From an uncultured Clostridia bacterium (GTDB taxonomy: Bacteria > Bacillota > Clostridia > Oscillospirales > Ruminococcaceae): a stretch of 11,840 nucleotides of DNA. The notes under the pieces are model-generated. The model worked only from the letters and a program-made list of their open reading frames with translations, searched no databases and was not told the origin of the DNA. Position 1 is the stretch's first letter; each line of letters starts with the position of its first letter. The stretch is from NCBI GenBank assembly GCA_947584825.1, contig CANPWR010000038.1, positions 1-11,840 of the forward strand. Direction: 5' to 3'. Both the position numbers and the translations under genes were made by a program. Below, one piece after another: positions 1 to 6,705 of the stretch.

Positions 1-1464
1 CGGAACGGAAGCGTTTACTCCGTACATAGACATATGGTCGCCGTTGTAAGTCGCCCAGCCGAGCGCAAGCTCTGACAAGTCACCAGTACCAACTACAAAT
101 CCGCTGACCTGGTTTGCAATATTCATTAGAATCTGTGTGCGTTCTCTTGCCTGTCCGTTCTCAAAGACAACATCGTGATTGTTACGGTCGTGACCGATAT
201 CCTCAAAATGCTGAAGCACCGAGTTTGTTATGTCAACTTCTCTAAACGTAACGCCTAAGGTATTGCAAAGAATTTGAGCGTTTGAGCGTGTACGCTTTGT
301 TGTGCCGAAACAAGGCATAGTAACCGCAACTATATCCTCTCTGCTGCGGTTGAGCAGATCCATAGCGTTTACACAAACCAAAAGTGCAAGAGCACTGTCC
401 AACCCTCCTGAAATTCCTATTACTACAGACTTTGAATTAGTATGAGAAATTCTCTTTTTAAGCCCCTCCGACTGCATTCGTAATATAAGTTCGCATCGGC
501 TGTTTTTTTCAAATTCATCATAGGGTATAAATGGCGTCTGTGAATAGAATCTTGTGAGGGGAGTGTCTTTTATTTTCATTGAAAATTCTACGGTAATATA
601 ATCGCTGTCGTTGCTTTCAGGGAATGTAGATAGCTTTTTCCTTTCTCCCGTGAGCTTTTGCAAATCTATCTCGGAGACGGTCATTTCATTTTCAAATAAT
701 CTGCTTTCTTTCAATATTGCTCCGTTTTCGGCAATAATATTGTGACCTGAAAAAACCATATCCTGAGTTGACTCGCCCTCTCCGGCGGAGCAGTATACAT
801 ATCCGCAGATAAGCCTTGCCGACTGATTTTTTACAAGCTCTCTTCTGTACTCGTCTTTTCCGATAACCTCGTCTGAGGCTGACAAGTTGCCTATCAGTGT
901 TGCACCTGCTAATGCGTGCTGATTGGAAACAGGACTTGGCGACCATAGATCCTCGCAGATTTCAACCGTATAAATAAGCTCTTTCATTTCCTTTGCTTTG
1001 AACAAAAGCTTTGAACCGAACGGATAGCTTTTTCCAAAAAGCTCTATAACTCCGTTTTCTTTAGGTGCAGGAGCAAAGTGGCGTATTTCGTAAAATTCGT
1101 TATAATTTGGCAGAGAAGTCTTGGGAACAACACCCAGAATATCTCCGTTGTAGATAACCACTCCGCAGTTGTAAAGCTTACCGTTGTTAATAATCGGACA
1201 GCCTACCGTGCAAATTATTTCTTTGCTTTCGGTAGACTTCACAACTCTTTTCAATCCCTCATATGCTTTATCTATCAGCAGCCTTTGATTGAATAGATCC
1301 TGACAGGTGTAGGAGGTTATGCAAAGCTCAGGAAAAACGCAAAGCTTTATTTCCTCTCTGTATGCACGGTTTATATGTGAAATAATACTATTGACATTAA
1401 AGTCTACGTCGGCAACCTTTATTTCAGGGGTTATTGCCGCAGCCTTTAGAAATCCGTCTCTCAT
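1..1464 (-). CDS. nadE: Glutamine-dependent NAD+ synthetase, C-terminus cut by window edge
   Basis: Last step of NAD+ biosynthesis in the cytoplasm: deamido-NAD+ is amidated using ATP and ammonia released from glutamine. I translated the minus strand from ATG 1464, giving 488 codons open to the left edge; family members are about 630-680 aa, so roughly 150 C-terminal residues are missing. The N-terminal nitrilase-type glutaminase domain (about 1-270) has the Glu-Lys-Cys triad: E46 in FPELCITSYT, K115 in VVPKTSLPNY and C170 in VEICEDLWSP. The synthetase domain has the ATP-pyrophosphatase loop SGGLDS at 352-357. The first residues (MRDGFLKAAAITPEIKVAD) are typical of the family and support this start. 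The only good SD lies 28 nt upstream with a hairpin between (see the entry at 1465-1500). It follows the histidine phosphatase gene by 59 nt and is probably cotranscribed with it. Confidence 0.95.
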   Translation of the reverse strand, partial: MRDGFLKAAAITPEIKVADVDFNVNSIISHINRAYREEIKLCVFPELCITSYTCQDLFNQRLLIDKAYEGLKRVVKSTESKEIICTVGCPIINNGKLYNCGVVIYNGDILGVVPKTSLPNYNEFYEIRHFAPAPKENGVIELFGKSYPFGSKLLFKAKEMKELIYTVEICEDLWSPSPVSNQHALAGATLIGNLSASDEVIGKDEYRRELVKNQSARLICGYVYCSAGEGESTQDMVFSGHNIIAENGAILKESRLFENEMTVSEIDLQKLTGERKKLSTFPESNDSDYITVEFSMKIKDTPLTRFYSQTPFIPYDEFEKNSRCELILRMQSEGLKKRISHTNSKSVVIGISGGLDSALALLVCVNAMDLLNRSREDIVAVTMPCFGTTKRTRSNAQILCNTLGVTFREVDITNSVLQHFEDIGHDRNNHDVVFENGQARERTQILMNIANQVSGFVVGTGDLSELALGWATYNGDHMSMYGVNASVP

Positions 1465-1500
1465 AAATATGGCTATGCTCTGATGGGAGCATCCTCCTTT
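1465..1500 (-). promoter_or_regulatory. nadE leader: SD, 18-nt hairpin, spacer
   Basis: Read on the minus strand: AAAGGAGG (1500-1493), then a hairpin with a perfect 6-bp stem ATGCTC/GAGCAT and loop CCATCA (1492-1475), then a 10-nt spacer and the nadE ATG at 1464. The SD is too far from the start for ordinary use (28 nt from its last base to the A of ATG). No in-frame ATG, GTG or TTG lies nearer to it; the only upstream in-frame candidate is a TTG that overlaps the SD itself. If the hairpin folds, the effective spacing falls to about 10 nt. The same layout precedes the response regulator at 10375. The sequence facts are direct; the role is inferred. Confidence 0.55.
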
Positions 1501-1523
1501 CAATATTTTAAACAAAAGCTTTT

Positions 1524-2234
1524 CTATGCATTATCTTCTCCGTCAGACTCGTTTTCAATACTCTCATTATAATAAAAGCTATTTATGTCGTCCTCGCTAA
1601 GCGGTTCGGCGTTATCGTCATAGAGATATGGAAATCTTCCCAATATCTCAAACGCAGTAGACCTTTGCCACATTGCGGCGGTTATCATAACTTCATAGCC
1701 CTCGCCAAAATCACAAGCTAAGTCGTTTGGATTGTACTTGGGCAGCCCGAAGCAGGAAAGCAGGTTCATTATTATTCCGCCGTGGGTAATAACAGCACAA
1801 TTGGTCAATCCTTCCTGTATCATTGAGGATACTATCTTTTCCATTGCGGATACGCACCGTTCGACAACTTCTCTCATACTTTCTCCGCCCGGAGGAGGAT
1901 TGTCAAGACCGCCTTTTAAAAACTTTTTATATTCGGGAGTGTTCATAATATCCTCAGCTTTTTTGTCCTCAAAATCACCGAAGTTCATCTCGATAAGCTC
2001 AGGAACTTCAGATATTAAGGCTTCGGGATATAATATAGACGCAGTTTCTCTGCATCGCTTAAGAGGACTTATAAAAACCTTTTGCACAGAGCTGTAATCA
2101 TTTGTTTCTAATTTTTCATAAAGCTCTTGTGCTCCCTCAGAGCAGAGCGGAAGATCTGTAATGCCGATGTATTTTCCGTCAAGGTTCCCCTGAGTTATGC
2201 CGTGACGTATTATTTTAAGTCTGTAACCTGTCAT
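1524..2234 (-). CDS. Histidine phosphatase family protein (phosphoglycerate-mutase-like fold)
   Basis: A 236-aa cytoplasmic protein of the branch-1 histidine phosphatase superfamily. The signature RHG with a following T and N sits at R10-H11-G12; H11 would be the phospho-accepting histidine. R62 in SPLKRCRET, the acid E82 in IEMNFGDFE, and the second histidine H151 in THGGIIMNLL complete the expected active site, so it should be catalytically competent. The substrate cannot be read from sequence; relatives act on phosphoglycerates, alpha-ribazole phosphate or other small phosphomonoesters, and general annotation is safest. The C-terminal 25 residues are acidic and probably disordered. ATG 2234 has a normal SD (GAAAGGA). 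It is first in a presumed two-gene unit with nadE and is divergent from the XRE regulator. Confidence 0.88.
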   Translation of the reverse strand: MTGYRLKIIRHGITQGNLDGKYIGITDLPLCSEGAQELYEKLETNDYSSVQKVFISPLKRCRETASILYPEALISEVPELIEMNFGDFEDKKAEDIMNTPEYKKFLKGGLDNPPPGGESMREVVERCVSAMEKIVSSMIQEGLTNCAVITHGGIIMNLLSCFGLPKYNPNDLACDFGEGYEVMITAAMWQRSTAFEILGRFPYLYDDNAEPLSEDDINSFYYNESIENESDGEDNA

Positions 2235-2273
2235 AAAATTTTCCTTTCAAGATTTTTGTATGGCTGAAATACC

Positions 2274-2302
2274 TTTACTTTGCGTTAAAAAAGTACTATA
2301 AT
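2274..2302 (+). promoter_or_regulatory. Upstream promoter P1 of the XRE regulator gene
   Basis: TTTACT (2274-2279), a 17-bp spacer and a perfect TATAAT (2297-2302), in the sigma-A pattern. Transcription would begin near 2309, leaving a leader of about 140 nt. The repeat AAAAAGTACTA (2288-2298) runs through the spacer into the -10. The complementary strand over the same bases contains TATAGT, which could be a -10 for the divergent phosphatase-nadE unit, but I see no good -35 for that direction. Confidence 0.5.
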
Positions 2303-2418
2303 ATAAATGAATATTTAAAAATCGACATAAAATTAATTTTTTTGAGTTTTTATCACCTTGAAAAATATGTTTTTATAAATCATAATATAGTGTTGAATGC
2401 AGAAATTTAGTACTTTTT
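2288..2418. repeat. 11-bp inverted repeat pair, candidate operator sites
   Basis: AAAAAGTACTA at 2288-2298 and its exact reverse complement TAGTACTTTTT at 2408-2418, separated by 109 bp. The first copy overlaps the -10 of the upstream promoter; the second lies about 15 bp after the start expected from the downstream promoter and 22 bp before the SD of the XRE gene. These are positions where a repressor would act, so the XRE protein encoded next door is the obvious candidate ligand. In AT-rich DNA an 11-bp match of this composition can arise by chance, hence the moderate confidence. Confidence 0.4.
2358..2386 (+). promoter_or_regulatory. Downstream promoter P2 of the XRE regulator gene
   Basis: TTGAAA (2358-2363), a 17-bp spacer and CATAAT (2381-2386), each one base from consensus. 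Transcription would start near 2393, so the second repeat copy (2408-2418) would lie just inside the transcript. Confidence 0.5.
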
Positions 2419-2439
2419 AGCAAAACAATTTTTTAAGAT

Positions 2440-2447
2440 AGGGTGAT
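2440..2447 (+). promoter_or_regulatory. SD of the XRE gene; sets the start at 2452
   Basis: AGGGTGAT matches the distal part of the extended SD (GGTGAT) and is followed by 4 nt and ATG 2452. An in-frame GTG at 2443 lies inside this SD and has no SD of its own, so it should not be taken as the start. Confidence 0.65.
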
Positions 2448-2451
2448 TAAA

Positions 2452-3081
2452 ATGAATAAAGATTTTGCTAGAATATTAACTCTACTCCGAGCTGAAAACG
2501 GATTAAGTCAAAAACAAGTTGCCAAAGACTTAAAAATTTCACAAGGCTCTTTGTCTCACTATGAAAACGGAAAACGTGAATGTAATCTTAATTTGCTGGT
2601 GCAGATCGCAAAGTATTATGACGTATCATGCGATTTCCTTTTAGGAAGAACAAGTATTCCCAAAAGGAGAAATGTAAAAATAAAACCAAAAAACAAAAAG
2701 ATTTCTAATGCCTTGAATGAGCAAATGAAGAAAATGAACCATGCTCTGGAAATTTTTCACTCAATGCTGGAGAGCTATCAAAATCCCGAATTAATTAAAT
2801 GCTCAGAAAACATACTTTCTCTTTCGATGTATTCGATTTTTCGCAGTGTTTTCTTGGCTAATTCTAAAAATGATAAAAATTATTTTTCTGTCAGCAAGGA
2901 TAATATTTTTCCGGCATTTGCATTGCTTTCCTCATCATTTGATAGAAAGCTGGAAGCTATGAAAATAACTGCACCTAAAACTTCTTTTATGAAATTATAT
3001 CTTCAATTTCCTCTTGAATATAAATCTTTGGATGATATAATTATTTTTAGTGAAGATTACATAAAAAATCTTTATAAATAA
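2452..3081 (+). CDS. XRE-family transcriptional regulator with an unrecognised C-terminal domain
   Basis: A 209-aa DNA-binding protein. Residues 3-65 are a Cro/C1-type helix-turn-helix domain: LLRAENGLSQKQVAKDLKIS is the scaffold and first helices, and the segment around SQGSLSHYENGKR (30-42) is the recognition helix and following turn, with the family's usual SxYExG pattern. A basic linker (about 70-85, rich in Lys and Arg) leads to a C-terminal part of about 125 residues that I do not recognise; it is mainly helical-looking with no cysteine-rich or metal-binding signature, so the signal it senses cannot be named. There are no membrane segments. It lies alone between the divergent phosphatase-nadE unit and the codirectional rnf operon, with two promoters and a repeat pair in front of it. 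Autoregulation is likely; control of rnf or nadE is speculation from position. Confidence 0.85.
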   Translation: MNKDFARILTLLRAENGLSQKQVAKDLKISQGSLSHYENGKRECNLNLLVQIAKYYDVSCDFLLGRTSIPKRRNVKIKPKNKKISNALNEQMKKMNHALEIFHSMLESYQNPELIKCSENILSLSMYSIFRSVFLANSKNDKNYFSVSKDNIFPAFALLSSSFDRKLEAMKITAPKTSFMKLYLQFPLEYKSLDDIIIFSEDYIKNLYK

Positions 3082-3153
3082 TCATATTTTCAATTTATAT
3101 TTTAACATTTTTCTTTTTAAAAAACAATACCATAATATAAAGTCGATTTTTAA

Positions 3154-3181
3154 TTGACTAAAAAAGAAGTATAACTATGAA
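3154..3181 (+). promoter_or_regulatory. Probable rnf operon promoter
   Basis: TTGACT (3154-3159), a 16-bp spacer and TATGAA (3176-3181), about 50 nt before rnfC. I see no terminator hairpin between the XRE stop (3081) and rnfC, so read-through from the regulator gene into rnf is also possible. Confidence 0.35.
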
Positions 3182-3220
3182 GTCTTGAATATAAAGCTAT
3201 GATATAAACCTGTTTTTGAA

Positions 3221-3228
3221 AGGGTGAT
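3221..3228 (+). promoter_or_regulatory. SD of rnfC; favours a TTG start at 3233
   Basis: AGGGTGAT, then 4 nt, then TTG at 3233: the same SD and the same spacing as in the XRE gene. The in-frame GTG at 3224 is part of the SD itself, so the three extra N-terminal codons it would add are probably not translated. Confidence 0.6.
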
Positions 3229-3232
3229 ACAT

Positions 3233-4516
3233 TTGTCGCTTAATTGTATAAAAATTATGCACAGAAAGAATACTGAAAATTGTGAAACGATCAGATATAC
3301 TGTTCCTGAAACTGTGCTGATACCTATGTCGCAGCATATGGGCGTACCCTGTGAGCCTTTGGTTTCTGTTGGAGAAGAGGTAAAGGTCGGGCAGAAAATC
3401 GGCGACAGTGAGGCATTTATGTCTACGCCTGTACATTCAAGCGTTTCGGGCAAGGTGTTGGCAATAGACGATTATTCTTCAAACGGGAGAAAGTGCAAAA
3501 GTATTAAAATTGAATGTGACGGAAAGCAGACAATAAGTGAAGATATTAAGCCGCCGGTGATAACTGATAAGGTCTCGCTTATAAAGGCGGTCAGAGAGAG
3601 CGGCTGCTGCGGACTCGGCGGAGCAGGTTTTCCAACGCATATAAAGCTTAACTTTGATGAAAACAAAACACATATTGACAGCCTTGTAATAAATGCTGCC
3701 GAATGTGAGCCTTACATAACAAGCGATTACCGTGAAATGATAGAAAATCCCGATGACGTGCTGAGTGGAATAAAAACTATTCAGAACATTCTTAAAATAG
3801 AAAAAGTGTATATATGTATTGAAAAGAATAAGCCAAAGGCTATCGAGCTTTTTAATAATATGACGTCAAATGACGCTTCTGTAAATGTAGTAAAACTTTC
3901 ATCTCTATATCCTCAGGGGGCAGAAAAGGTTATTGCATATAACGCAACCGGAAGAACAGTCAAAGAAGGCGAGCTGCCGTCGAATCAGGGGATTATAGTT
4001 ATAAACGTGTCGACTGTTGCTTTTTTGAACCGATACTTTAAAACCGGTATGCCTCTTACCTGGCGGCGCATTACAATAGACGGAGATGCAGTTAAGTCTC
4101 CGTGTAATGTTAAAGTGCCTATAGGAACGTCGATCGCAGAGCTTTTGAAATTTGCGAAATGTGATGAGGATAAGGTCAAAAAAGTTCTCACAGGCGGTTT
4201 GATGATGGGAATGTGTATCTATGATTTAAATACACCTGTCATAAAAACAAATAATGCTGTTCTTGCTTTGAAAAAGTATAAAGCAAGAATCCAGACAAAC
4301 TGCATACGCTGCGGAAGGTGTATAAATGCCTGTCCGGCAGGACTTATGCCTACCGAGCTTGAAAAGGCATATCAGCAAAGAGACGCTGAAAGACTGAATG
4401 CTCTCAAGGTAAATCTTTGTATGAACTGCGGAAGCTGTTCATATGTTTGCCCTGCTAAGCGTGACCTGGCTGAAACAAATCAACTGGCAAAGATGTTTGT
4501 TTCTGAAAATCGATAA
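3233..4516 (+). CDS. rnfC: Rnf complex subunit C (NADH-binding, iron-sulfur)
   Basis: Peripheral cytoplasmic subunit that exchanges electrons with NAD(H) in the ferredoxin:NAD+ oxidoreductase. Length is 427 aa from TTG 3233, close to the clostridial norm of about 440. In order: an N-terminal barrel-sandwich part (about 25-75, VSVGEEVKVGQKIG); the flavin/NADH-binding domain related to Complex I NuoF, with GLGGAGFPTHIK at 127-138; an SLBB segment (VKVPIGTSIAELL); and a two-cluster ferredoxin domain with C357, C360, C363, C367 and C396, C399, C402, C406, each set expected to help bind [4Fe-4S] clusters. No key residue is missing. It is the first gene of rnfCDGEAB, 18 nt ahead of rnfD. Confidence 0.95.
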   Translation: MSLNCIKIMHRKNTENCETIRYTVPETVLIPMSQHMGVPCEPLVSVGEEVKVGQKIGDSEAFMSTPVHSSVSGKVLAIDDYSSNGRKCKSIKIECDGKQTISEDIKPPVITDKVSLIKAVRESGCCGLGGAGFPTHIKLNFDENKTHIDSLVINAAECEPYITSDYREMIENPDDVLSGIKTIQNILKIEKVYICIEKNKPKAIELFNNMTSNDASVNVVKLSSLYPQGAEKVIAYNATGRTVKEGELPSNQGIIVINVSTVAFLNRYFKTGMPLTWRRITIDGDAVKSPCNVKVPIGTSIAELLKFAKCDEDKVKKVLTGGLMMGMCIYDLNTPVIKTNNAVLALKKYKARIQTNCIRCGRCINACPAGLMPTELEKAYQQRDAERLNALKVNLCMNCGSCSYVCPAKRDLAETNQLAKMFVSENR

Positions 4517-4534
4517 GAAAGAGAGGAATAATAC

Positions 4535-5464
4535 ATGGAAAAGCTGATAGTTTCCCCATCGCCTCATGTGCGTTCGGGAATGACAACTCAGAAAATTATG
4601 CTGAATGTTATTATTGCTCTTTGTCCTGCTGTAATAGCGTCAGGAATAATTTTCGGACTTCGTGCGATCTTTCTCATACTGGTATGTGTAGCGACTTCAT
4701 TGGTTTGGGAAACGCTTTTTAATATTATAACAAAAAAACCTAATACGATCAGCGATCTATCCGCTGTCGTAACAGGAATTTTGCTTGCGTTTAATCTTCC
4801 GCCTTCGCTTCCCTTTTGGATGGCGGCAATAGGAACCTTTGTGGCAATTGTAATAGTAAAATGCTTGTTCGGGGGGTTAGGACAGAATTTTGCCAACCCT
4901 GCAATAGTGGGAAGAATAGTTTTGATGCTCTCTTTCACAGGAGCAATGACAAATTGGACACTTCCGCAAGCGTTTCAGATAACGGATGCTGTAACCAGTG
5001 CCACTCCTTTAGTGACCCAAAATGAAGATTACTTGGACTTGTTTCTTGGAATGACAGGCGGCTGCCTTGGAGAAACTTGTGCGCTTGCACTGATTATCGG
5101 CGGAGTATATCTTGTTATAAGACGCATTATCTCACCTATTACACCTTTGTTTTTCCTGCTGACGGTGGAGGTATTTTCTGCTGTTGCAGGAGTCGACCCT
5201 CTGTATCAGATTCTGTCAGGAGGAGTTCTGTTAGGTGCGATTTTTATGGCTACTGATTATGTTACCACTCCGATAACCTTTTGGGGAAAGATTATTTTCG
5301 GAATCGGCTGTGGAATTATTACCTGTGTGATTCGTTTTTATGCATCGATGGCGGAGGGAGTTTCTTTCTCTATACTGATCATGAACATACTCACTCCTTA
5401 CATAGATATGATCACTAAGACAAAGCCCGTCGGTGCGGTATCCGTAAAAAATAAGGGGGAATAA
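4535..5464 (+). CDS. rnfD: Rnf complex subunit D, flavinylated membrane protein
   Basis: A 309-aa polytopic inner-membrane protein (about eight to ten hydrophobic helices) of the NqrB/RnfD family, part of the electron and ion path through the membrane. The conserved QNFANPAIVGRIVLM segment is present. The stretch D151-A-V-T-S-A-T157 fits the ApbE target pattern Dxx(s/t)gAT, with Ser in the 'g' position, so T157 is the predicted phosphoester-linked FMN site, followed by P158 as in relatives. An SD-like GAGAGG precedes ATG 4535. The stop is only 4 nt before rnfG, whose SD lies inside the rnfD 3' end. Confidence 0.95.
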   Translation: MEKLIVSPSPHVRSGMTTQKIMLNVIIALCPAVIASGIIFGLRAIFLILVCVATSLVWETLFNIITKKPNTISDLSAVVTGILLAFNLPPSLPFWMAAIGTFVAIVIVKCLFGGLGQNFANPAIVGRIVLMLSFTGAMTNWTLPQAFQITDAVTSATPLVTQNEDYLDLFLGMTGGCLGETCALALIIGGVYLVIRRIISPITPLFFLLTVEVFSAVAGVDPLYQILSGGVLLGAIFMATDYVTTPITFWGKIIFGIGCGIITCVIRFYASMAEGVSFSILIMNILTPYIDMITKTKPVGAVSVKNKGE

Positions 5465-5468
5465 AACT

Positions 5469-6044
5469 ATGAAAAAGTACATTTTTCCTCCGTTGGCACT
5501 AATGCTTATTTGTACTGTTGTATGCGGACTTTTAGTTGGCACATATAAGCTTACATACAAGGATACAACAGGTGTTATGACAGATGCTCTAAAGGCCGGC
5601 TGTGAGGCTGTTTTCCCCAATTCGGACGGGAATGATTACAAGATTTTGCTTGACAGTTCTAATGCTGAAAAAACGCCCTTGACATTCGGTAATGAAAAAG
5701 TTAATTCTATTATTCTAAGCGACGATAAAGAAAATTGCCTTATTGAGGTCACAGCCGACGGCTATGCAAAGGGCGGAATACATATTCTAGTAGGTATAAA
5801 TCAAAGCGGCGAGCTTGTCGGAGTTGAGTTTGTAAGCTGCGGAGAAACGCCCGGTCTGGGAACAAAGCTGCGTGATAATAAGTCGATTTTCAGCGATAAA
5901 TTCATAGGCTTTACAGCTGATGATGACTTTGAAAAGGTAGATAATGTTACAGGCGCAACTTATTCTTCAAAAGGAATGAGAGAGGCTATAAAGACTGCAC
6001 TTGAGGTTTACAGCAATAATAAGGAGGCGATTTTGAGTGAGTAA
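5469..6044 (+). CDS. rnfG: Rnf complex subunit G, FMN-binding protein
   Basis: A 191-aa protein with one N-terminal membrane helix (about 7-26) and a soluble FMN-binding domain outside the membrane, the NqrC/RnfG fold. D158-N-V-T-G-A-T164 matches the ApbE flavinylation pattern Dxx(s/t)gAT exactly, so T164 should carry covalent FMN; the following YSS is also typical. GETPGLGTKL (about 128-137) is the other recognisable family motif. Its last 8 nt overlap the start of rnfE in another frame, which implies coupled translation. Confidence 0.94.
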   Translation: MKKYIFPPLALMLICTVVCGLLVGTYKLTYKDTTGVMTDALKAGCEAVFPNSDGNDYKILLDSSNAEKTPLTFGNEKVNSIILSDDKENCLIEVTADGYAKGGIHILVGINQSGELVGVEFVSCGETPGLGTKLRDNKSIFSDKFIGFTADDDFEKVDNVTGATYSSKGMREAIKTALEVYSNNKEAILSE

Positions 6045-6705
6045 TTTAAAGGATCTTACAAAAGGCTTTGTAAAAGAAAATCCTGTGCTTGTTACCTTGC
6101 TTGGAATGTGTCCTGCATTGGCTGTTACCACTATGGCATCAAACGGAATAGGAATGGGACTTGCAACTACATTTGTGCTTGTCGGCTCTAACTTTGTTAT
6201 TTCGCTGCTCAAAAAGGTCATTCCCGATGCGGTAAGGCTTCCCTGTTATATAGTTATTATAGCAGGCTTTGTGACATTAATAGAATTTTTGTTAAAGGGT
6301 TATATTCCTGCTCTTTATGACAGTCTGGGTATTTTTCTCTCACTTATAACAGTAAACTGCATAATATTAGGCAGGGCAGAGGTTTTTGCATCAAAAAACA
6401 AGCTTATCCCGTCTGTTCTTGACGGTCTGGGAATGGGACTAGGATTTACGTTGGCACTGTTTCTTATGGGTGCTGTTCGTGAAATAATAGGAACAGGTTC
6501 GATATTTGGAATAAGCATACCGTTTATCTCACAAAATCCTATGAGCGTGTTTATTATGCCTGCGGGAGGCTTTTTCACTCTCGGAGTTATCATAGCCATT
6601 GTTAATAAGCTTAAAAAGAAAAAACCTCCAAAGGAGATAGGCTGTGCAGGCTGTATAAACGCTGATTCATGCTCTTTTAAGTCAAACGAAGGGAGTTGTG
6701 AATAA
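6037..6705 (+). CDS. rnfE: Rnf complex subunit E, with a cysteine-containing C-terminal tail
   Basis: A 222-aa integral membrane protein with about six helices, the pseudo-symmetric partner of RnfA. C25 (LGMCPALAV) and C108 (TVNCIILG) correspond to the cysteines that, with the equivalent pair in RnfA, hold the [2Fe-2S] cluster inside the membrane in known Rnf and Nqr structures. The GTG start at 6037 has a strong SD (AAGGAGG, 6021-6027) and overlaps rnfG by 8 nt. Beyond the last helix a lysine-rich stretch leads into a tail with C203, C206, C212 and C221 (CX2CX5CX8C). The tail is not part of the core fold as I know it from Proteobacteria. Confidence 0.95.
   Translation: MSNLKDLTKGFVKENPVLVTLLGMCPALAVTTMASNGIGMGLATTFVLVGSNFVISLLKKVIPDAVRLPCYIVIIAGFVTLIEFLLKGYIPALYDSLGIFLSLITVNCIILGRAEVFASKNKLIPSVLDGLGMGLGFTLALFLMGAVREIIGTGSIFGISIPFISQNPMSVFIMPAGGFFTLGVIIAIVNKLKKKKPPKEIGCAGCINADSCSFKSNEGSCE

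Noticed and set aside
692..946. Minus-strand ORF of 84 codons
   Set aside because: It is another frame of the nadE glutaminase region; the nadE frame has the full catalytic triad.
1078..1296. Plus-strand ORF of 72 codons
   Set aside because: It lies wholly inside nadE on the other strand, shows no family motif or good SD, and nadE is clearly the real gene.
1483..1491. nadE-overlapping 22-codon leader frame starting at the ATG inside the hairpin
   Set aside because: The SD abuts that ATG with no spacing, so initiation there is unlikely; the hairpin explanation fits better.
1732..2097. Plus-strand ORF of 121 codons
   Set aside because: Antisense to the histidine phosphatase gene, whose active-site residues are intact; this frame has no recognisable domain.
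5231..5620. Minus-strand ORF of 129 codons across rnfD and rnfG
   Set aside because: Antisense shadow of two well-conserved genes, with no SD or family signature.
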